Of a stretch of DNA of 64,000 bases, positions 44,245-56,339 are shown in pieces (position 1 is the first letter of the stretch; every line of letters starts with the position of its first letter). Location: NCBI GenBank assembly GCA_963978905.1, contig OZ022257.1, positions 16,077,664 to 16,141,663 of the forward strand. The letters run 5' to 3'. The stretch comes from Trichostrongylus colubriformis (taxonomy: Eukaryota > Nematoda > Chromadorea > Rhabditida > Trichostrongylidae). The position numbers and the translations under genes are program-made. The notes below the pieces were generated by a model that worked only from the letters and a program-made list of their open reading frames with translations, did no database searches and had not been told where the DNA came from.

Positions 44245-44425
44245 CACGTGTGTGTGTTGATATGCTATGGTAAATATACTACTCAAAAGCTGAGTTAAGG
44301 TGAAAGGGGTCTTGGTAGTGTAATGGACCGGCACGTATGACCGGAGAGCCTTGAGTGTGCTTCGAGACCCTTACGAGACCTAAACTTCGGCCCATAACTC
44401 AGAATACTTGTAATAACCTTCGCAT
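44245..44425 (+). repeat. tRNA-derived SINE-like repeat S1, copy 3
   Basis: The tRNA-like part is 44308-44380: acceptor GGTCTTG with CGAGACC, A-box-like TAGTGTAATGG and a worn B box (CTTCGAGACC). The 5' flank (GATATGCTATGGTAAATATAC, CTGAGTTAAGGTG) and 3' flank (GCCCATAACTCAGAAT) match copy 1 at 17455-17640, defining a repeat longer than a tRNA. Confidence 0.65.
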
Positions 44426-45659
44426 CGCAGGCTGCTGCAAAAATCAGCAGCTAACAAAATCAAAAAAACTTCAGAAATCCATAAGTATAGCTTTAATCAG
44501 AAAACCTTTTTTCTCTTGCTGGAGTCCGAATAACCCTGACACCTTGTGCAGTCGTCTGTGAAATCTGAAAGACCTTTTCCAAGCCCTTACATCGTACTGA
44601 CGGAGGGCGAAGAATCGCCTGAATCACTCGAGGATGCGCCTCTAGCGAAAATGCTTGCAGTAGGGGTCATGGGTTATACATGTGATGCAACTGTGGGAGA
44701 GATACTGGGAAGAGGTGATCGAATATAAAATAGAAAGAATGAAAAAGACATTCAAATATGATGGGAGGAAGAAAAGAAAGGAAATTGTACTACATAATAG
44801 TTATGGAACGAGAGGGGAACAATGCTCGTGGGATTCGCCTCGAATGGAGCCATTCTGTTTTCAATTTTTATGACAGTGGGAATTGAGTACCCTCGTTCGG
44901 TCTACGAAACAGCTCCTTTAAGGACAGTGCATGTTCAAAGACACCGAAAGGGGGTAACTTTGGCCTACGGTAGAACAGAAATAGTTTGGACGAGTTTAAG
45001 GAGCCGCCATTGCACAAACTCACCAAACTGACGCCTTGGCATGGTGCCAAAAGGAGATGTTCCAACTATAAATTTGTTTTTTCCTTTTACGTTTCCCTTT
45101 GTTCTTTCTTATATTGTTTCTAGATGTACTTACATGAATGCTAATGTAGTTGGGAATGGCCACTCCACTGGGAGTCAGGTGCTAAAATTGACGATGGCCC
45201 GCAGCCCGTCCTACAGCGGACAACTCGGAAAGTCAGTGTGTTGGATGCGAATGGGATGCAAATACACACCGCAGCGTCGCGCTGTTGAGTCCGAGTTTTT
45301 TCGCCTATTATCGCTTCAACCATGAGTGTTCGTTACAAGGTGCTCATTTCTTTGCATCTTCCTCCTATTTCGGACCCCTTCCGGTTCCTTTAAGTAAGTT
45401 CTTTATCGGTAATAAGAAATGATGTGCATGTTTAAGTAAGTACCTTACCGTTACTAAAAAGAGTCAAGATTGATATATGTAAATTATTGATACCCGCGTG
45501 ATGAAGTGACTTTGACAAACTGCTTAACTGATACAAAGGCTCTGCAAATGACAATGGCACCTCTAACTACGCCTCAGTCACCAGAAACATTGAAGAAAAA
45601 AAAAAAGGCATCGGAAGAGAGATTAGGAGGAAATTTGTTATATTAGGCACTGTTCTTCG
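44426..45659. other. Unassigned stretch, no gene seen
   Basis: Frames up to 94 codons without recognisable domains. A TAAGTAAGT-containing phrase is repeated at about 45392 and 45433. Confidence 0.4.
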
Positions 45660-45990
45660 TAAATTAAAAGGTGCGGTATGATAAGGCGATATGTAGCGAA
45701 ATCGCCTTGAAAAGAGCACTTTTAGGCTACTGCGACCTAGCGCGCTTCACTTCAAGCTGCAGCACTTCAGTGGCCGAGCTAGCAGTGGGCAGAGAAAATT
45801 CTCGTGCAGAGCCATGTCAATCGATGTCGCGTATGGCGAGTTTGATTCCATTCATTGGAACCATGGAGAAATTAAGCAGAAAAAAAGACTGAAAATGAGT
45901 TAGTGATGAAGAATCTATTTTTGAATAAAATACTTGGTATGAAATCCACACTCGATGTCCTAAAACAAAAGCAAGGGGGCGTACAAGTCT
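45660..45990 (+). repeat. Dispersed repeat R2, copy 3
   Basis: GCGATATGTAGCGAAATCG, GACCTAGCGCGCTTCACTTC, AGCACTTCAGTGGCCGAG and AAATCCACACTCGATGTCCT align in order with 22690-23030 and 6290-6570. Confidence 0.55.
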
Positions 45991-46855
45991 TCCCCCTTCC
46001 TGTATCTTCAAAGGAACAATTCGCGATAATTGGGTAGTTCTACTCCTATTTTGTGAGCAGATTCTTCCCGCAACTACGTGTGCCTTCCTAGCTGGGATAG
46101 AGTGAGTGGCAAGCGCGCCTACTCAGCTGGCAAAAAGCCGAAAAGCCCGTCACCACTGTTTGTTCCAAAATTTGAGAACATTTACGCCAAACATGTAATT
46201 TGATCCTGGGAACATCGGTTTCTACTTTCCCATTAATTTTGTTGGTGATTGATCGTATTTAATTGTTGGTATTAAAATTTGGCTAGTATTTAATCTTCTC
46301 TTAGACATGACTGTAGCTGCTTTGTAGTCTTAGATCGTAAGAATACGCACGTGAACGTAACAATACCTCAGAATATTTACTAAAACTTATGCTTGAGAAA
46401 CCGCAATTATTCAAAAAATGTAAAGCAGGGAATTTCAACCATCTTGTTGCACAACCGAACTCACAACCGAGTTCCCTCCGGTAATGTATTTATTAGAAAG
46501 AGGAGCGCGAAAATGTGGGAGAAGCTTGTTTCGTTGTTGGTCGTCAATCAGTTCGCTAGTGAAACTGGAGCGCATGAACAGCTGTTTCATGTACATACAT
46601 ATGTTGCATAATCGTGAGAAATAGAGCATTTCCCTCCAAAAGGTGGTGCATTCCAAAAATAGGATTTTATGGCATTATGGTTAGAAAAGGACAGACGATC
46701 GAGCTAAGAAAAGCCTGAAAGTAACAGCTAAATATACTTGTATTCAGCAGAATTATTCTTACTTTCCAAGGCATATGAGTGCAATCAAAGCGTTTCGTTG
46801 CTGTCGAGAGCACTACTAATTCAAGGCTTCACCAAAGTGCCGCGATACCCTCAAA
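45991..46855. other. Unassigned stretch, no gene seen
   Basis: Opposite-strand frames at 46393-46611 and 46435-46656 overlap; neither is recognisable. Confidence 0.4.
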
Positions 46856-46857
46856 TA

Positions 46858-47537
46858 TTAGGTTGACCGGAAAGTTTTGATAGGGTTGAGATTTTTTTTC
46901 TATTTTATTTTACAACTCAGCGAGTAATGCAGGCTAATTAACAATATAATAACCATCGTTAGTTATAACATTGTCCCACCCAACGGGCAGGTCAGCGTTT
47001 CTCTTCTCCCAGAATTGGGAGGATTAGGGTCAAAGAAGTCACCGACCACCTGTCCAAGGTGGTCATAAATGAAGAATTTTTTTTTGCTAGGAAAGCCTTA
47101 GGGGGCCGGAACAGCCGATAATCTGAAGGGGCAGTGTCAGAGGAATAGGACGGATGTGGAACCTTGTCCCAACCTAGCTCTTCCAATTTTGCACGGGTCC
47201 TCACATAGGTAAAAAGACCTGTGCAAAATTGGAGAAGCTAGGTTGGGACACAGTTCCACATGCACCCTATTCACTTGATACTGCCCACTCAGATTACCAC
47301 TTGTCCCGGCCCCTTGAGGCTTTCCTAGCGAAAAAAAATTCGTCACTTTGAACAAGTGGCCGGTGACTTCTTTGACTCCTAATCCTCCTAATTCTGGGAG
47401 AAGAAAATCGCTGACCTGCTCATTCGGTGGGAAATTGTTATAACTAACGATGGTTATTATATTGTTGATTAGCCTGCATTACTTGCTGAGTAATAGAAAA
47501 AAATCTCAACCCTATCAAAAATTTCCGATCAACCTAA
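46858..47537. mobile_element. Palindrome built from two inverted mariner 3' ends
   Basis: Ends TTAGGTTGACCGGAAAGTTT and its complement are flanked by TA (46856-46857, 47538-47539). The arms, 46858 to about 47205 and about 47212-47537, are inverted copies of one mariner end, including the last third of the transposase. The 5' half of the transposon is absent. It is 680 bp, and the terminal repeats look intact. Confidence 0.85.
46992..47204 (-). pseudogene. mariner transposase C-terminal fragment, left arm
   Basis: It reads RAKLEELGWDKVPHPSYSSD then TAPSDYRLFRPPKAFLAKKN, the third-aspartate region of mariner transposases with the D before TAPSDY in place, then about 40 more residues. A degenerate, out-of-frame copy of the same segment lies in the right arm (about 47215-47400, plus strand). 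Only this fragment is present, so it is non-functional. Confidence 0.8.
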
Positions 47538-47564
47538 TACTTTAGACATCGGAAGGGGTAAATG

Positions 47565-47950
47565 TGGACTGTGGAATAACTGGAGAGCATAAAAGTGGGA
47601 ATGCCCAGCTGTGTAACAGTAAAAAGAAAACGAAATAAAAAGGCGAAAATCCGAGATAGAAGAATCCAGAACACCTTCTTCCCATTGCTTCCCTTTGGCG
47701 CCCCTCTGCACCACTAGTTATTGGGGTAGATGGAGATAGGCGCGTGGCTAAATAAGCCGATTGCGAACGTTATCACGCCCAGCAGCAGATGCGTGGCAGC
47801 GCAACTTGCAGTGCCGCGAGATCGTGATAAGATCCAAGCTAAGCTTTTCAATGCGAATTTTGCCAGACATCATCTCCTAAGCTGGAATGTTTGTTTTCAG
47901 AGAACACGCCAGTTCCCACTTTTTCCTTACATCCCTAGGTGCTTTAGATT
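47565..47950 (+). repeat. Dispersed repeat R1, copy 4
   Basis: TGTGTAACAGTAAAAAG, CGAAATAAAAAGGCGAAAA, the C-rich tract ending TTTGGCGCCC, GGCTAAATAAGCCGATTGCG, GAGATCGTGATAAGATCC and GTTTGTTTTCAGAGAACACG are collinear with 28315-28690. It starts just after the mariner palindrome. Confidence 0.65.
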
Positions 47951-50389
47951 GCTTCTGGGTTACTACTTCGCTTTTTTGCATTTTTTGTGTTGTTTTTTTT
48001 TGTGCGAAATCTTTTCCATTGGATTACCCTTTATCACTGAATAAATGAAAATCCCACATATACATGCTTGCCACAAAATTTCGTCTAACTTTTCAAGGAA
48101 ATTAACCTGACTGCCCACTCCTGACATAGTCTTAAAAATTTGCTGACGGGCAAAGCCTGTAGTTTGACACATAGTTTAAGAAGTTCATGAATAGAGTCAC
48201 TAGAAAACCCACAGAAGGAAGAAAGTATGCACTGTCAAGTTCGGGATGCCTCTTGCAAGTGCGAAGTGCCATTTGGTTGTAAACTTGAACATTTCCAGAA
48301 GTTGTTTTTTGGAAATATAATATTTCAAAAAAAAACCGCAAAAATAGGGCAGCAATCACACACTAGTCTACCACACGCATGCAAAACTCTTGCACGCATC
48401 GTAGTCTATATCAACCTAACTGAGCCATCCATTGTCTGGGAAGATTAAAAGCTGACAGAAACTTCAAGTTGACATAAATTTGAAGTTCCAGCGTATGTAG
48501 GGTTTATGCCCGTCTGAAGGCTCACACAATTCGGAAAAGTAATCAAATACATGGACTCTGTCGTTTACTTATCATGAGTTCATGAAAACCTAGGTATGCT
48601 ATTCGCTCATTAACGGGTAAAAGGAGCGAAACGCGAAATTTTAGTGACAGAAACGGAAGTGGAAGAATATCAGAGATAGAATATTAAGAATGTGGGTATA
48701 AGGCCATCCTAGTATTCGATCGGTAGGCTGCATCGTTAGCGTTTTTTTCGACGAGCTTACCACTGCATAAATGTACACCACGGAATTCGGAAGAAGAACC
48801 CAAGGTCAGCTATTAAGCAGAACGGAGTTATTATGTAGTGGCTCGCCAGATGTCACCTTCTACACTTGGTTTAGCCAACAAGCTTAAGTTGTCTCTCATT
48901 CCCCGCTTTGAAGAAGGAGCATGGGCGCATTTTCCTTTTGACTGCACAGAGGTATAACTGAAAACACATGCAACATAGCATTATTTCCGAAGCATGCAGT
49001 CCGTGGGCTGTTATTTGGGGAGTGTTAATAAATGCCAAGAGGAATATTTATGGTTAGAGATAACAGAGAATAGGCAAATAAGCATACGAATTACTACGGG
49101 CTTTTCACCGATAACTACCATGTAGGTAGGTAGGTGAATGTGTTCTCGTGAGCCAATTTCAAATAAGAGGAAGGGTACAGGGAATGGTTCTATGGCGAAT
49201 CTTGCACATTAATGCTCCATAGATGATAAATTGCCTCCCCTCTGGTGAAATACTCCTCAGGTGTCCTGAGGTCTCACCAGATGGTTATTAACAGCTAGGT
49301 TCGAGATCTTCCTAAATGAATCCGTGGTTTGTATGAGAATGTGCAGGAACTGAACAATCGCATGAAATTGGCTGGCCATTTACGTTACTGAATGATACGA
49401 GCGAAACGAACATTCTCTTGAAATCAGCACGATAAGTGAGTTCGCTATACATATAATCCAGCGCAATGAAACACTGTATGGAGCATTTAGGGCATCAAGG
49501 AAACAGTGCAACAGACAAAGAATATCCGTTTTCGGATCCATTGCCTGACTCCACGACACTTTTCATTTGAGCCATCCAGATTCCACTTCAACTGAGAGGT
49601 CCATTAGTACACAAAATTCGCTTGGCCGCATATGCGCGACGCGATGGTGCGAGCTAGGGGTGCTGTAGCAGTTTAGTCCTGAACTGATTACGCTCAGAAT
49701 AAGGCATGAAGTACCGTGATCGCTTCAGGACTCATTCAGTACCTTGCGCATAGCTGGCAGCATCGCGTCGCACACCGAACGCCGCAGAGCGGCTTTTGTG
49801 TCCTAATGGCACACACTACGACGAAGATAGTGTGTGCATGTGGTCACAATGTTGGAATTAGTGATGCAACCAGATTGTCCCTACCACTGCCTTTGGAGTG
49901 AACGAAGGCGGCAGTCAGTGACCGGAAACGCAGAGCGTTAAGCAAACCAACACTTGCGGAAATTCTAGGCTGCGCTCCTTCCCGTCAACAACCGTTAAAA
50001 AGCCCTTGGCGTGAATTCAAACGATTTCTTCCGACTATGCTTTTGAACATATGTCCAAGTACCGTCATCCAAGTAGAGAGGAGTTATATGCAGTGACTTC
50101 CGTGCCCGATACCTTCAAACGCCTGCCCTCTCCGTTCTAAGAACCCACTCTCCAGTTCTCGCCTTTTCTCGAATACACGAGAACAGCAGTAAACCTTCTG
50201 GGCAATCGTGAGTGAGCAGAAAGAGGATAAGTGTGCGAAGGCACATTGGCATTGTGCCACCCACTGGGATTTGTGAAAGCATAAAGTCGTGGCTTCACCA
50301 TCAGATGACTAACCACATTGATTGGAAATTTATCATGATAATCCGATACTACTCATAACAAATAACGAAAGGTAAAAGGAAAACAATGA
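47951..50389. other. Unassigned stretch, no gene seen
   Basis: From 48450 to 49700 there is no open frame above 60 codons. Other frames are below 76 codons and unrecognised. No repeats found. Confidence 0.4.
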
Positions 50390-50645
50390 AGGTCCCGGCG
50401 TTAAGCGATCTGTTATGGGATTTGGTGCGCATTAAAGTCCCATTCGAAAATGTGGTGACGGGTGGACTTGTGGGGGTCAGCTGATGCACAAACCAGAGCT
50501 TTTATTCTCCTAGACGAGCCTGGTACCAATTCACCTACAACGAGAGAATGGAAGCCTTGAGTGGCCTGGGAGGGCGTTGTTGGGGCATTTCATCCCCGCA
50601 CCATGAGAGTGGTGTGCGCGCCACCGGTCGCTGCACTACCTCCAC
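50390..50645 (-). repeat. SINE-like repeat S4, best minus-strand copy
   Basis: On the minus strand: head GGAGGTAGTGCAGCGACCGG, GGTGCGGGGATGAAATGCCC, CTCCCAGGCCACTCAAGGC, GGTACCAGGCTCGTCTAGGA, GGTTTGTGCATCAGCTGACC and a tail at GCGCACCAAATCCC. It is the most complete of the S4 copies. The head has an A-box-like start and a B-box-like GGGATGAAATGCCCC, but no valid anticodon loop. Confidence 0.6.
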
Positions 50646-51688
50646 TCAGTAAAGAAAAGTAATGAATCTAAATAATAGTAATAAAGATGAAGGAACAGGG
50701 AGGCGCAGCGAAATTCATGAAAAAATGACAATAGACGTAAAAAAATTCGGTCAGTAAGAACTAAAAGCGCATAAAAATACAAAACAATAATAATTTCACT
50801 TCACCACATTATATGTGCCAATGTCGTTAGAACATAACATAATTCAGCATGCTGTAATCATGCAAAAACTAAAGTACCGAAGCAGTCGCCTTCCTGAAAT
50901 GCATCCCGCATGGCCACAAACAATTTTCAATTACTATGCGCATTTATCATTGACCAAATGAATGATCAAACCGTTTTCACAGAGAACACAGAGTAGGGGC
51001 TGATAACCATTGGAATAAGCACATTCTAAGCTTCTCGCCGGGTTGTGGGTTAAGGCGGTCCACAATCTTCAAGTCGTATCATCGTGTGAATGCGTACATA
51101 CATATGCGCTTATCTGCTTTACTAACGATATGAGACGGCGAGGAACGTTGTGCTTTTAAGTGACAGATCAACATCGGCCTTTTCACAACGGGGATGTACC
51201 AACAGCAATGAACAACCGAGAAAAATAGAGGTTAGCCTATTTAGACCGGCTAGGATATTAGAATCAGACTTGCTAGCATGTTCAGTTAGATGGGATTGGC
51301 TAGGTCGAAGACGAAGCTGAGGTGTACAGGAGTGTTCTGGTGCGGATCCCAAGCACTATACCAATAGAAGCCGCATTATTGGTCTCCAATGCGTCCTCAT
51401 CTCATCCGTTATAAGCATCACACCAAAGCTGATTAATCCCAGCAAGAAGCAGTTGTTTCTAAAGGAACCACTGGGAAAGATCAAGGAAAAATGGCGGAAA
51501 ACGCTTCATAAAGGAATTAGCCTAAATTCATGGTTTTGACAGAAGATTTTCTAACCTCACTACTCGTAGGACGTCAAGAAGCCCAATGACAGTCGTTTTC
51601 TCACGGAATTCATGAGCGTTCGAGACGAAACTTGAATTTTCAAGGAGTGCGTTATGTCAAATATTATTCGTCCTTTGTAGAAGCATGG
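50646..51688. other. Unassigned stretch, no gene seen
   Basis: Frames below 77 codons; nothing recognised. Confidence 0.4.
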
Positions 51689-51772
51689 AAAGCCGAGTGG
51701 TTGAGAGTGTCGGCTCACGTCTGGACTTTCAAGACCGCTGGGTTCGATCCCAGTGCGAGAAGATGCAGAAAT
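51689..51772 (+). repeat. tRNA-like sequence (serine/leucine type) upstream of RTE
   Basis: GGAAAGCCGAGTGGTTGAGA resembles the D-arm and A box of class II tRNAs. GTCTGGACTTTCAAGACC resembles an anticodon arm, and CTGGGTTCGATCCCAG a T arm, though with a six-base loop. The acceptor ends pair poorly. It lies about 210 bp before the first endonuclease codons of the RTE element, so it may be the element's promoter-like 5' end, a SINE head or a pseudogene. The opposite-strand frame 51560-51994 is a shadow. Confidence 0.5.
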
Positions 51773-51979
51773 GGTAACATTACCAGCGTCAGGCCCAGGT
51801 TGACAGGCTGGCTGATGGAGAAACTCAGTCACAACAAACGTGTCTAGAATCACAAAAAGAATTAGTACCAAAGCTGAGACGTCACCTGCAAGTAGCGCGC
51901 AGAACCCTCGCCCGAGTTCTGTGGTCAGTATGTGAGAGACACCGAAGGTTGAACGACTTCGGCCAAAGAATTTAGTTTG

Positions 51980-52320
51980 AATCGGGACGCTCAATGTGGA
52001 ATAACGGCAAGTTCAGGAAGGGGGCTGACCTAATGGAACGCAGCACTCAAGTTCTATGCCTCCAGGAAACACGCTGGAAAGGTACTAACGCTACACGAAA
52101 CGGGTGGCCACAGCCGTAGTAGAGTCCCTCAAGTACTGTGTCATTGCAATGAATAGGAACAGCGAGCGAATCATGGCTGTAAGTATTGACATAAAACAAG
52201 GGGAATGGACCATAATGACCGCCTCATGCTGGCTGTCCCAAAGTTGGAAAAATGAATTCTATCTGAAGCCGTCAGGGTGGTCCTGGAAAATTATTACCTC
52301 ACCACAGGGGACGACCTGAA
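51980..52320 (+). pseudogene. RTE endonuclease domain, degenerate
   Basis: IGTLNV, then KGADLMERSTQVLCLQETRW in shifted frames, is the start of the AP-endonuclease-like domain of RTE elements (the QETRW motif with its catalytic Glu is visible at about 52060-52080). The frame after 52104 continues as ESLKYCVIAMNRNSERIMAV. Only the beginning of the domain is readable; the conserved C-terminal histidine region is not. Confidence 0.65.
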
Positions 52321-52876
52321 CGGTCATGTCGACAGTGACAGTAAAGGACTAGAGAGAGTGCACGGGGGCAGGCAAATTGGAACAAGGGATGCTTAGTGAG
52401 AAAGGGTACTTGACTTGGCTACAGCCCACGGCCTGGCTATCTGTAGTACGTTCTTTACAAAAAGGAAAAGAGCTTTCTATGGAAACAAAAGTAAGGACTG
52501 AGCAGAGGATACGATGGTGGAAGCTACACAAGGTGGAGATGGATGACTTAACAAGGATGTTGAAGAAGACCTTGGCTTCCAGACCCTTGCTGGAAAGTTT
52601 AGGGATTCTGGGATAGAGCCGCCGAGGTCATCCTACGGTGCGCAAAAGGAACATTGGGTGAATTTTGAGGTGGCTTCGGAGAAGTTCTGATAGGAAGTCC
52701 AGCGAGTGGTGAGGCGGAAGATTGAAACATACAAACACTGGCAGAAACGCGGAGCCCAAAAGTCTTGCCGTCCCAAAGACAAGAACACGAGAATGGGTGC
52801 TTTATACGAGAAGTTAGAGAGCAGAGAGGCAAAGAAGTTCTCCTGGAGGTTTGTCCTCAGAGTGGTCAAAGCCAGA

Positions 52877-53642
52877 CATCGAAACACACAAGACATCAGG
52901 ATGGTAAAGACCGTGAAAAGCAGCGCCGGTGTCAATTTAAGGAAACCAGCAGACGCAAAAAGGAGGCAGTAGTAGTTTAATGGGTTTCTGAACAAGGAGT
53001 TTCTCCGTAACGAAAGCAAAGAGAAGAGGCTACGGCTGGCCCAATCCTACCTTGGACAATGGAGAGGTCATCGAACCACACAAGACATCAGGATGGTAAA
53101 GACCGTGAAAAGCAGCGCCGGTGTCAATTTAAGGAAACCAGCAGACGCAAAAAGGAGGCAGTAGTAGTAATGGGCTTCTAAACAAGGAGTTTCTCCGTAA
53201 CGAAAGCAAAGAGAAGAGGCTACGGCTGGCCCAATCCTACCTTGGACAATGGAGAGGTCATCGAACCACACAAGACATCAGGATGGTAAAGACCGTGAAA
53301 AGCAGCGCCGGTGTCAATTTAAGGAAACCAGCAGACGCAAAAAGGAGGCAGTAGTAGTTTAATGGGCTTCTAAACAAGGAGTTTCCCCGTAACGAAAGCA
53401 AAGAGAAGAGGCTACGGCTGGCCCAATCCTACCTTGGACAATGGAGAGGTCATCGAACCACACAAGACATCAGGATGGTAAAACCGTGAAAAGCAGCGCC
53501 GGTGTCAATTTAAGGAAACCAGCAGACGCAAAAAGGAGGCAGTAGTAGTTTAATGGGCTTCTGAACAAGGAGTTTCTGCGTAACGAAAGCAAAGAGAAGA
53601 GGCTACGGCTGGCCCAATCCTACCTTGGACAATGGAGAGGTC
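52877..53642 (+). repeat. Four tandem copies of a 192-bp RTE segment
   Basis: Units start CATCGAA(A/C)CACACAAGAC at 52877, 53069, 53259 and 53451, giving lengths 192, 190, 192 and 191-192. They are nearly identical; differences are small indels (TT missing in unit 2, one G missing in unit 4) and a few substitutions. The segment encodes the RTE linker just before the reverse transcriptase (TQDIRMVKTVKSSAGVN). A normal RTE has it once. The near-identity shows the amplification is more recent than the decay of the element. Confidence 0.95.
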
Positions 53643-54400
53643 AGTCTCATGCTAGAGGGATGAAGTCTGGGAAGACAGTTGGTTTAGATGGGGTACCGAC
53701 TGATGTATGGAAGGCGCTGGGAGAGTACGGGATGGATTGGCTCACTCGATGCCTCAGCACCCTAGCGGCTGAAGGAAGGATCTCAGATGGCTAGAGAACT
53801 AGTTAGATCGTCCTCATATTCAAGCAGAAGGGTGATGCAATGGACCGTTCCAGTTGCCGCGGGACCAAGTTGACAGCACATACCATGAAGCTGTACGAGA
53901 GACTGATCGATTCAAGTCTGAAGGAACTCATCCCTATCTCTCAGAAATAGTTCGGGTTCATGCCCGAGAAATCTTCAACCAACGCCATCTTCATCGCCAA
54001 GCGGGTGATGGAGAAGTATCGAAAAAAGAGGTGACCATGTAACCTGGTGTTGCTCGAATATGAGAAGGCCTTCGACCGTCTCCCAATGCCATTACTTTGG
54101 GAGCGCTTTTAGAACTACATGTACCGGAACGGCTGATCGCCTTAATAAGGGATATGTACGACGGAGCCAAGGCAGCCATGCGCCCTCCGCAAGGCGTGGC
54201 GAATGAAGTAAATATTACGGTAGGGGGGCACAAGGATCGGCCGTGCGCCCCTTCTACTTCCTCCTCACTCTGGATGAGATGGTGAAATACCTGATCAAGA
54301 GATCGTTGAAGGCCATTCTGTTCACTGGCGACGTAGCTCCGATAAAGGACAGTAGCGAAGAACTTCAGGCCAAAGAACAGAAATGACAGAACAGGCTTGC
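53643..54400 (+). pseudogene. RTE reverse transcriptase domain, degenerate
   Basis: Motifs in order: MKSGKTVGLDGVPTDVWKAL, a KLYERLI region, FGFMPEKSSTNAIFIAKRVM, LEYEKAFDRLP (first catalytic block), FYFLLTLDEMV, then AILFTGDVA where active enzymes have the YADD-type box. Both aspartates of that box are altered in context. Multiple stops and frame changes are present. Confidence 0.85.
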
Positions 54401-54647
54401 TGGAAATAGACTCCGACTGAACGTCAAGAAGGCTAAGTTCTTAAGCTCCGAAGAATGCCTAGAACCCATGGCGGACTGCATGAGAGACAATTCAAAAGGT
54501 AGAAACTACCTACCTCGGTAGTGATCTAGCGGCTGATGGTACGGTGGACCAGGTGGTAAAGGACCGAGTAAACGCGGCATGGATGAAATGGAGGGGTCCT
54601 TTGGGACTCTGAGCGATCCACTGTGCTCTTGAACGCTCAAGGGTGAA

Positions 54648-55178
54648 GTGTACCGAGCGGTAGCAGGGCCCGGAATACTGTACGGGAGCGAATGCTGGCC
54701 AGTAACAAAGGTACATGAAAGACAACTGCACGCGATTGAAGTGAGAATGTCGAGATGGGCATGCGGATGGACGCGACTGAACATGATCAGGAAAGAGGAC
54801 GTGAGAGCGGTCATGCAGACGGCTCCCGTCCAGCTGAAGTTGAATGAGCAGCGGCTGCGATTGTATGAACATGTACTGAGAAGATCAGAGGATCATCCCA
54901 CAAGGAAAGCACCAGCGTTCAAAGCACTTGGAAGCGACCACGTGGAGCCCGAAAGAACAGATGGAGAGAAGTCATCAAAAGCGACCTCACTGAAGTGCGA
55001 GCAACGGCGGAGAATGCCTTGGACAAAACAAGTGGCGACGTCAGACAAGAATAGCGCACCCTGCGACGGGACTAACGCTAGGGTATATATTCGTTCTTTG
55101 GTAAGTAATGCTTTCCAGGGAAACCTTTGCCGACATTCAGGATCGCACTCACTCGGCCAGCACTGCAGCTCGGAGTGA
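54648..55178 (+). pseudogene. RTE C-terminal region, open frame
   Basis: VYRAVAGPGILYGSECWPVT, RMSRWACGWTRLN, EDVRAVMQTAPVQLKLNEQR and VLRRSEDHPTRKA are hallmark segments of the C-terminus of RTE-type polyproteins. The frame runs 176 codons but leaves homology at about 54950 after a frameshift, so its last third is not real. It lacks upstream RT in the same frame. Confidence 0.85.
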
Positions 55179-56339
55179 AGCGCGATAAGATCGCGATAAA
55201 GACCCCAAGAGCGCTTTCTGAACGTTTGGGGTTCCCAGATTATTTCTTCATGCCGGCCTTTTCATATGCAAGAAACATCCATCCCATTTATGCTCGTTGC
55301 CTTTCCAGCGCTTTCGAACGTTTGAATTGGGGATCCTCTCGCAACTCGATGCGCATTTCATGAAGGTACTCGGCGATAGAGTCACCCAAATTGGTTGTTA
55401 CGATGTCAGCAGAAGGCGTGAGCAGAGAGGGACACAGATCAGGTGAATGTCATTTCCTTTATAAGACACGCACAATCTAGGTGTGGTCAGTTAGCTAGTC
55501 CTATCTGTACGGTCTTAACGTCCCAATGACCAAGCATCGTGAGGCAATATAGGTGCAACATTGTCAGTTCCACACAAGTCTCCGGCCCTTCCATGGTGGG
55601 TACTTGCGCTGCTTCCTGGTCGCGCCATATGCCTTTGAAGCCTTTTTTCACAACCTAAGAGCGTCCTGAAAACGAAACAGATGGATAATATTGAAGAAAT
55701 GCACGAAGTGTGAAGGAAGATAAGATCAGAAAAACCGTGTGAACTGCAACACCAGCCACTCCTGACATAGCGAACTACTAGGGAGGCGTAACGTTCCTAT
55801 AGTTCTAGGACAGGCTGAGCAACACTCTCCACAGCGAGTCATCATCCGTCTACAGATTAAGACGAAATTCCACCACTTCATATGAATCAATAAGGATATG
55901 TGAAGCTCTTCCATTTGCGTTTAGCCGCGATTGGCGCTGCCGATAAGAAACCGCGCATCAAAACAAAGAAAAATGGGAACTGCAAAAAATGACAATGGGG
56001 ATTGAAGAATAGTGAAATGCGGTCAATACGTGCAAAAGAGGATGCGCCCCCACTCCATAGTCATTCAAGTTATTGGGGCAATAAATAGTGGAACAAATAT
56101 CCCATTGGAAGCCTAGACAATAGCACAGCTCAAACCCTACACTTTGATGCAATACTTCTCGTCCCTTTTGGCAACTGTATGATGTCGGATTGTTACCGAG
56201 AACCACTTTCAATAGAGGCAGAATAGTGGACTCACAAATGACAGGATGGTGCTGAGTTCATCACCCACCAACATATCACCAAGTAAAAATAATAAAAAGA
56301 AATTGCATATCCAATTCCGGTTGAAAGGATGAGAAAAAA
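55091..56339. other. Unassigned stretch, no gene seen
   Basis: Frames below 85 codons, unrecognised. The RTE 3' end probably lies within the first 100 bp. Confidence 0.4.

Larger units (their letters stand above)
51980..55090 (+). mobile_element. RTE-type non-LTR retrotransposon, decayed
   Basis: Family order on the plus strand: apurinic-type endonuclease remnant from about 51980, linker (52620-52970), a tandem array (52877-53642), reverse transcriptase (53643-54400) and C-terminal region (54500-55080). Frameshifts and stops occur throughout. The catalytic YADD-type box is mutated. No poly-A tail or target duplication was identified, so both ends are approximate. A smaller fragment of the same kind of element is at 60820-61380. 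Confidence 0.85.

Noticed and set aside
52877..53642. Possible CRISPR-like array
   Set aside because: Units are 192-bp contiguous tandem repeats of retrotransposon coding sequence with no spacers.
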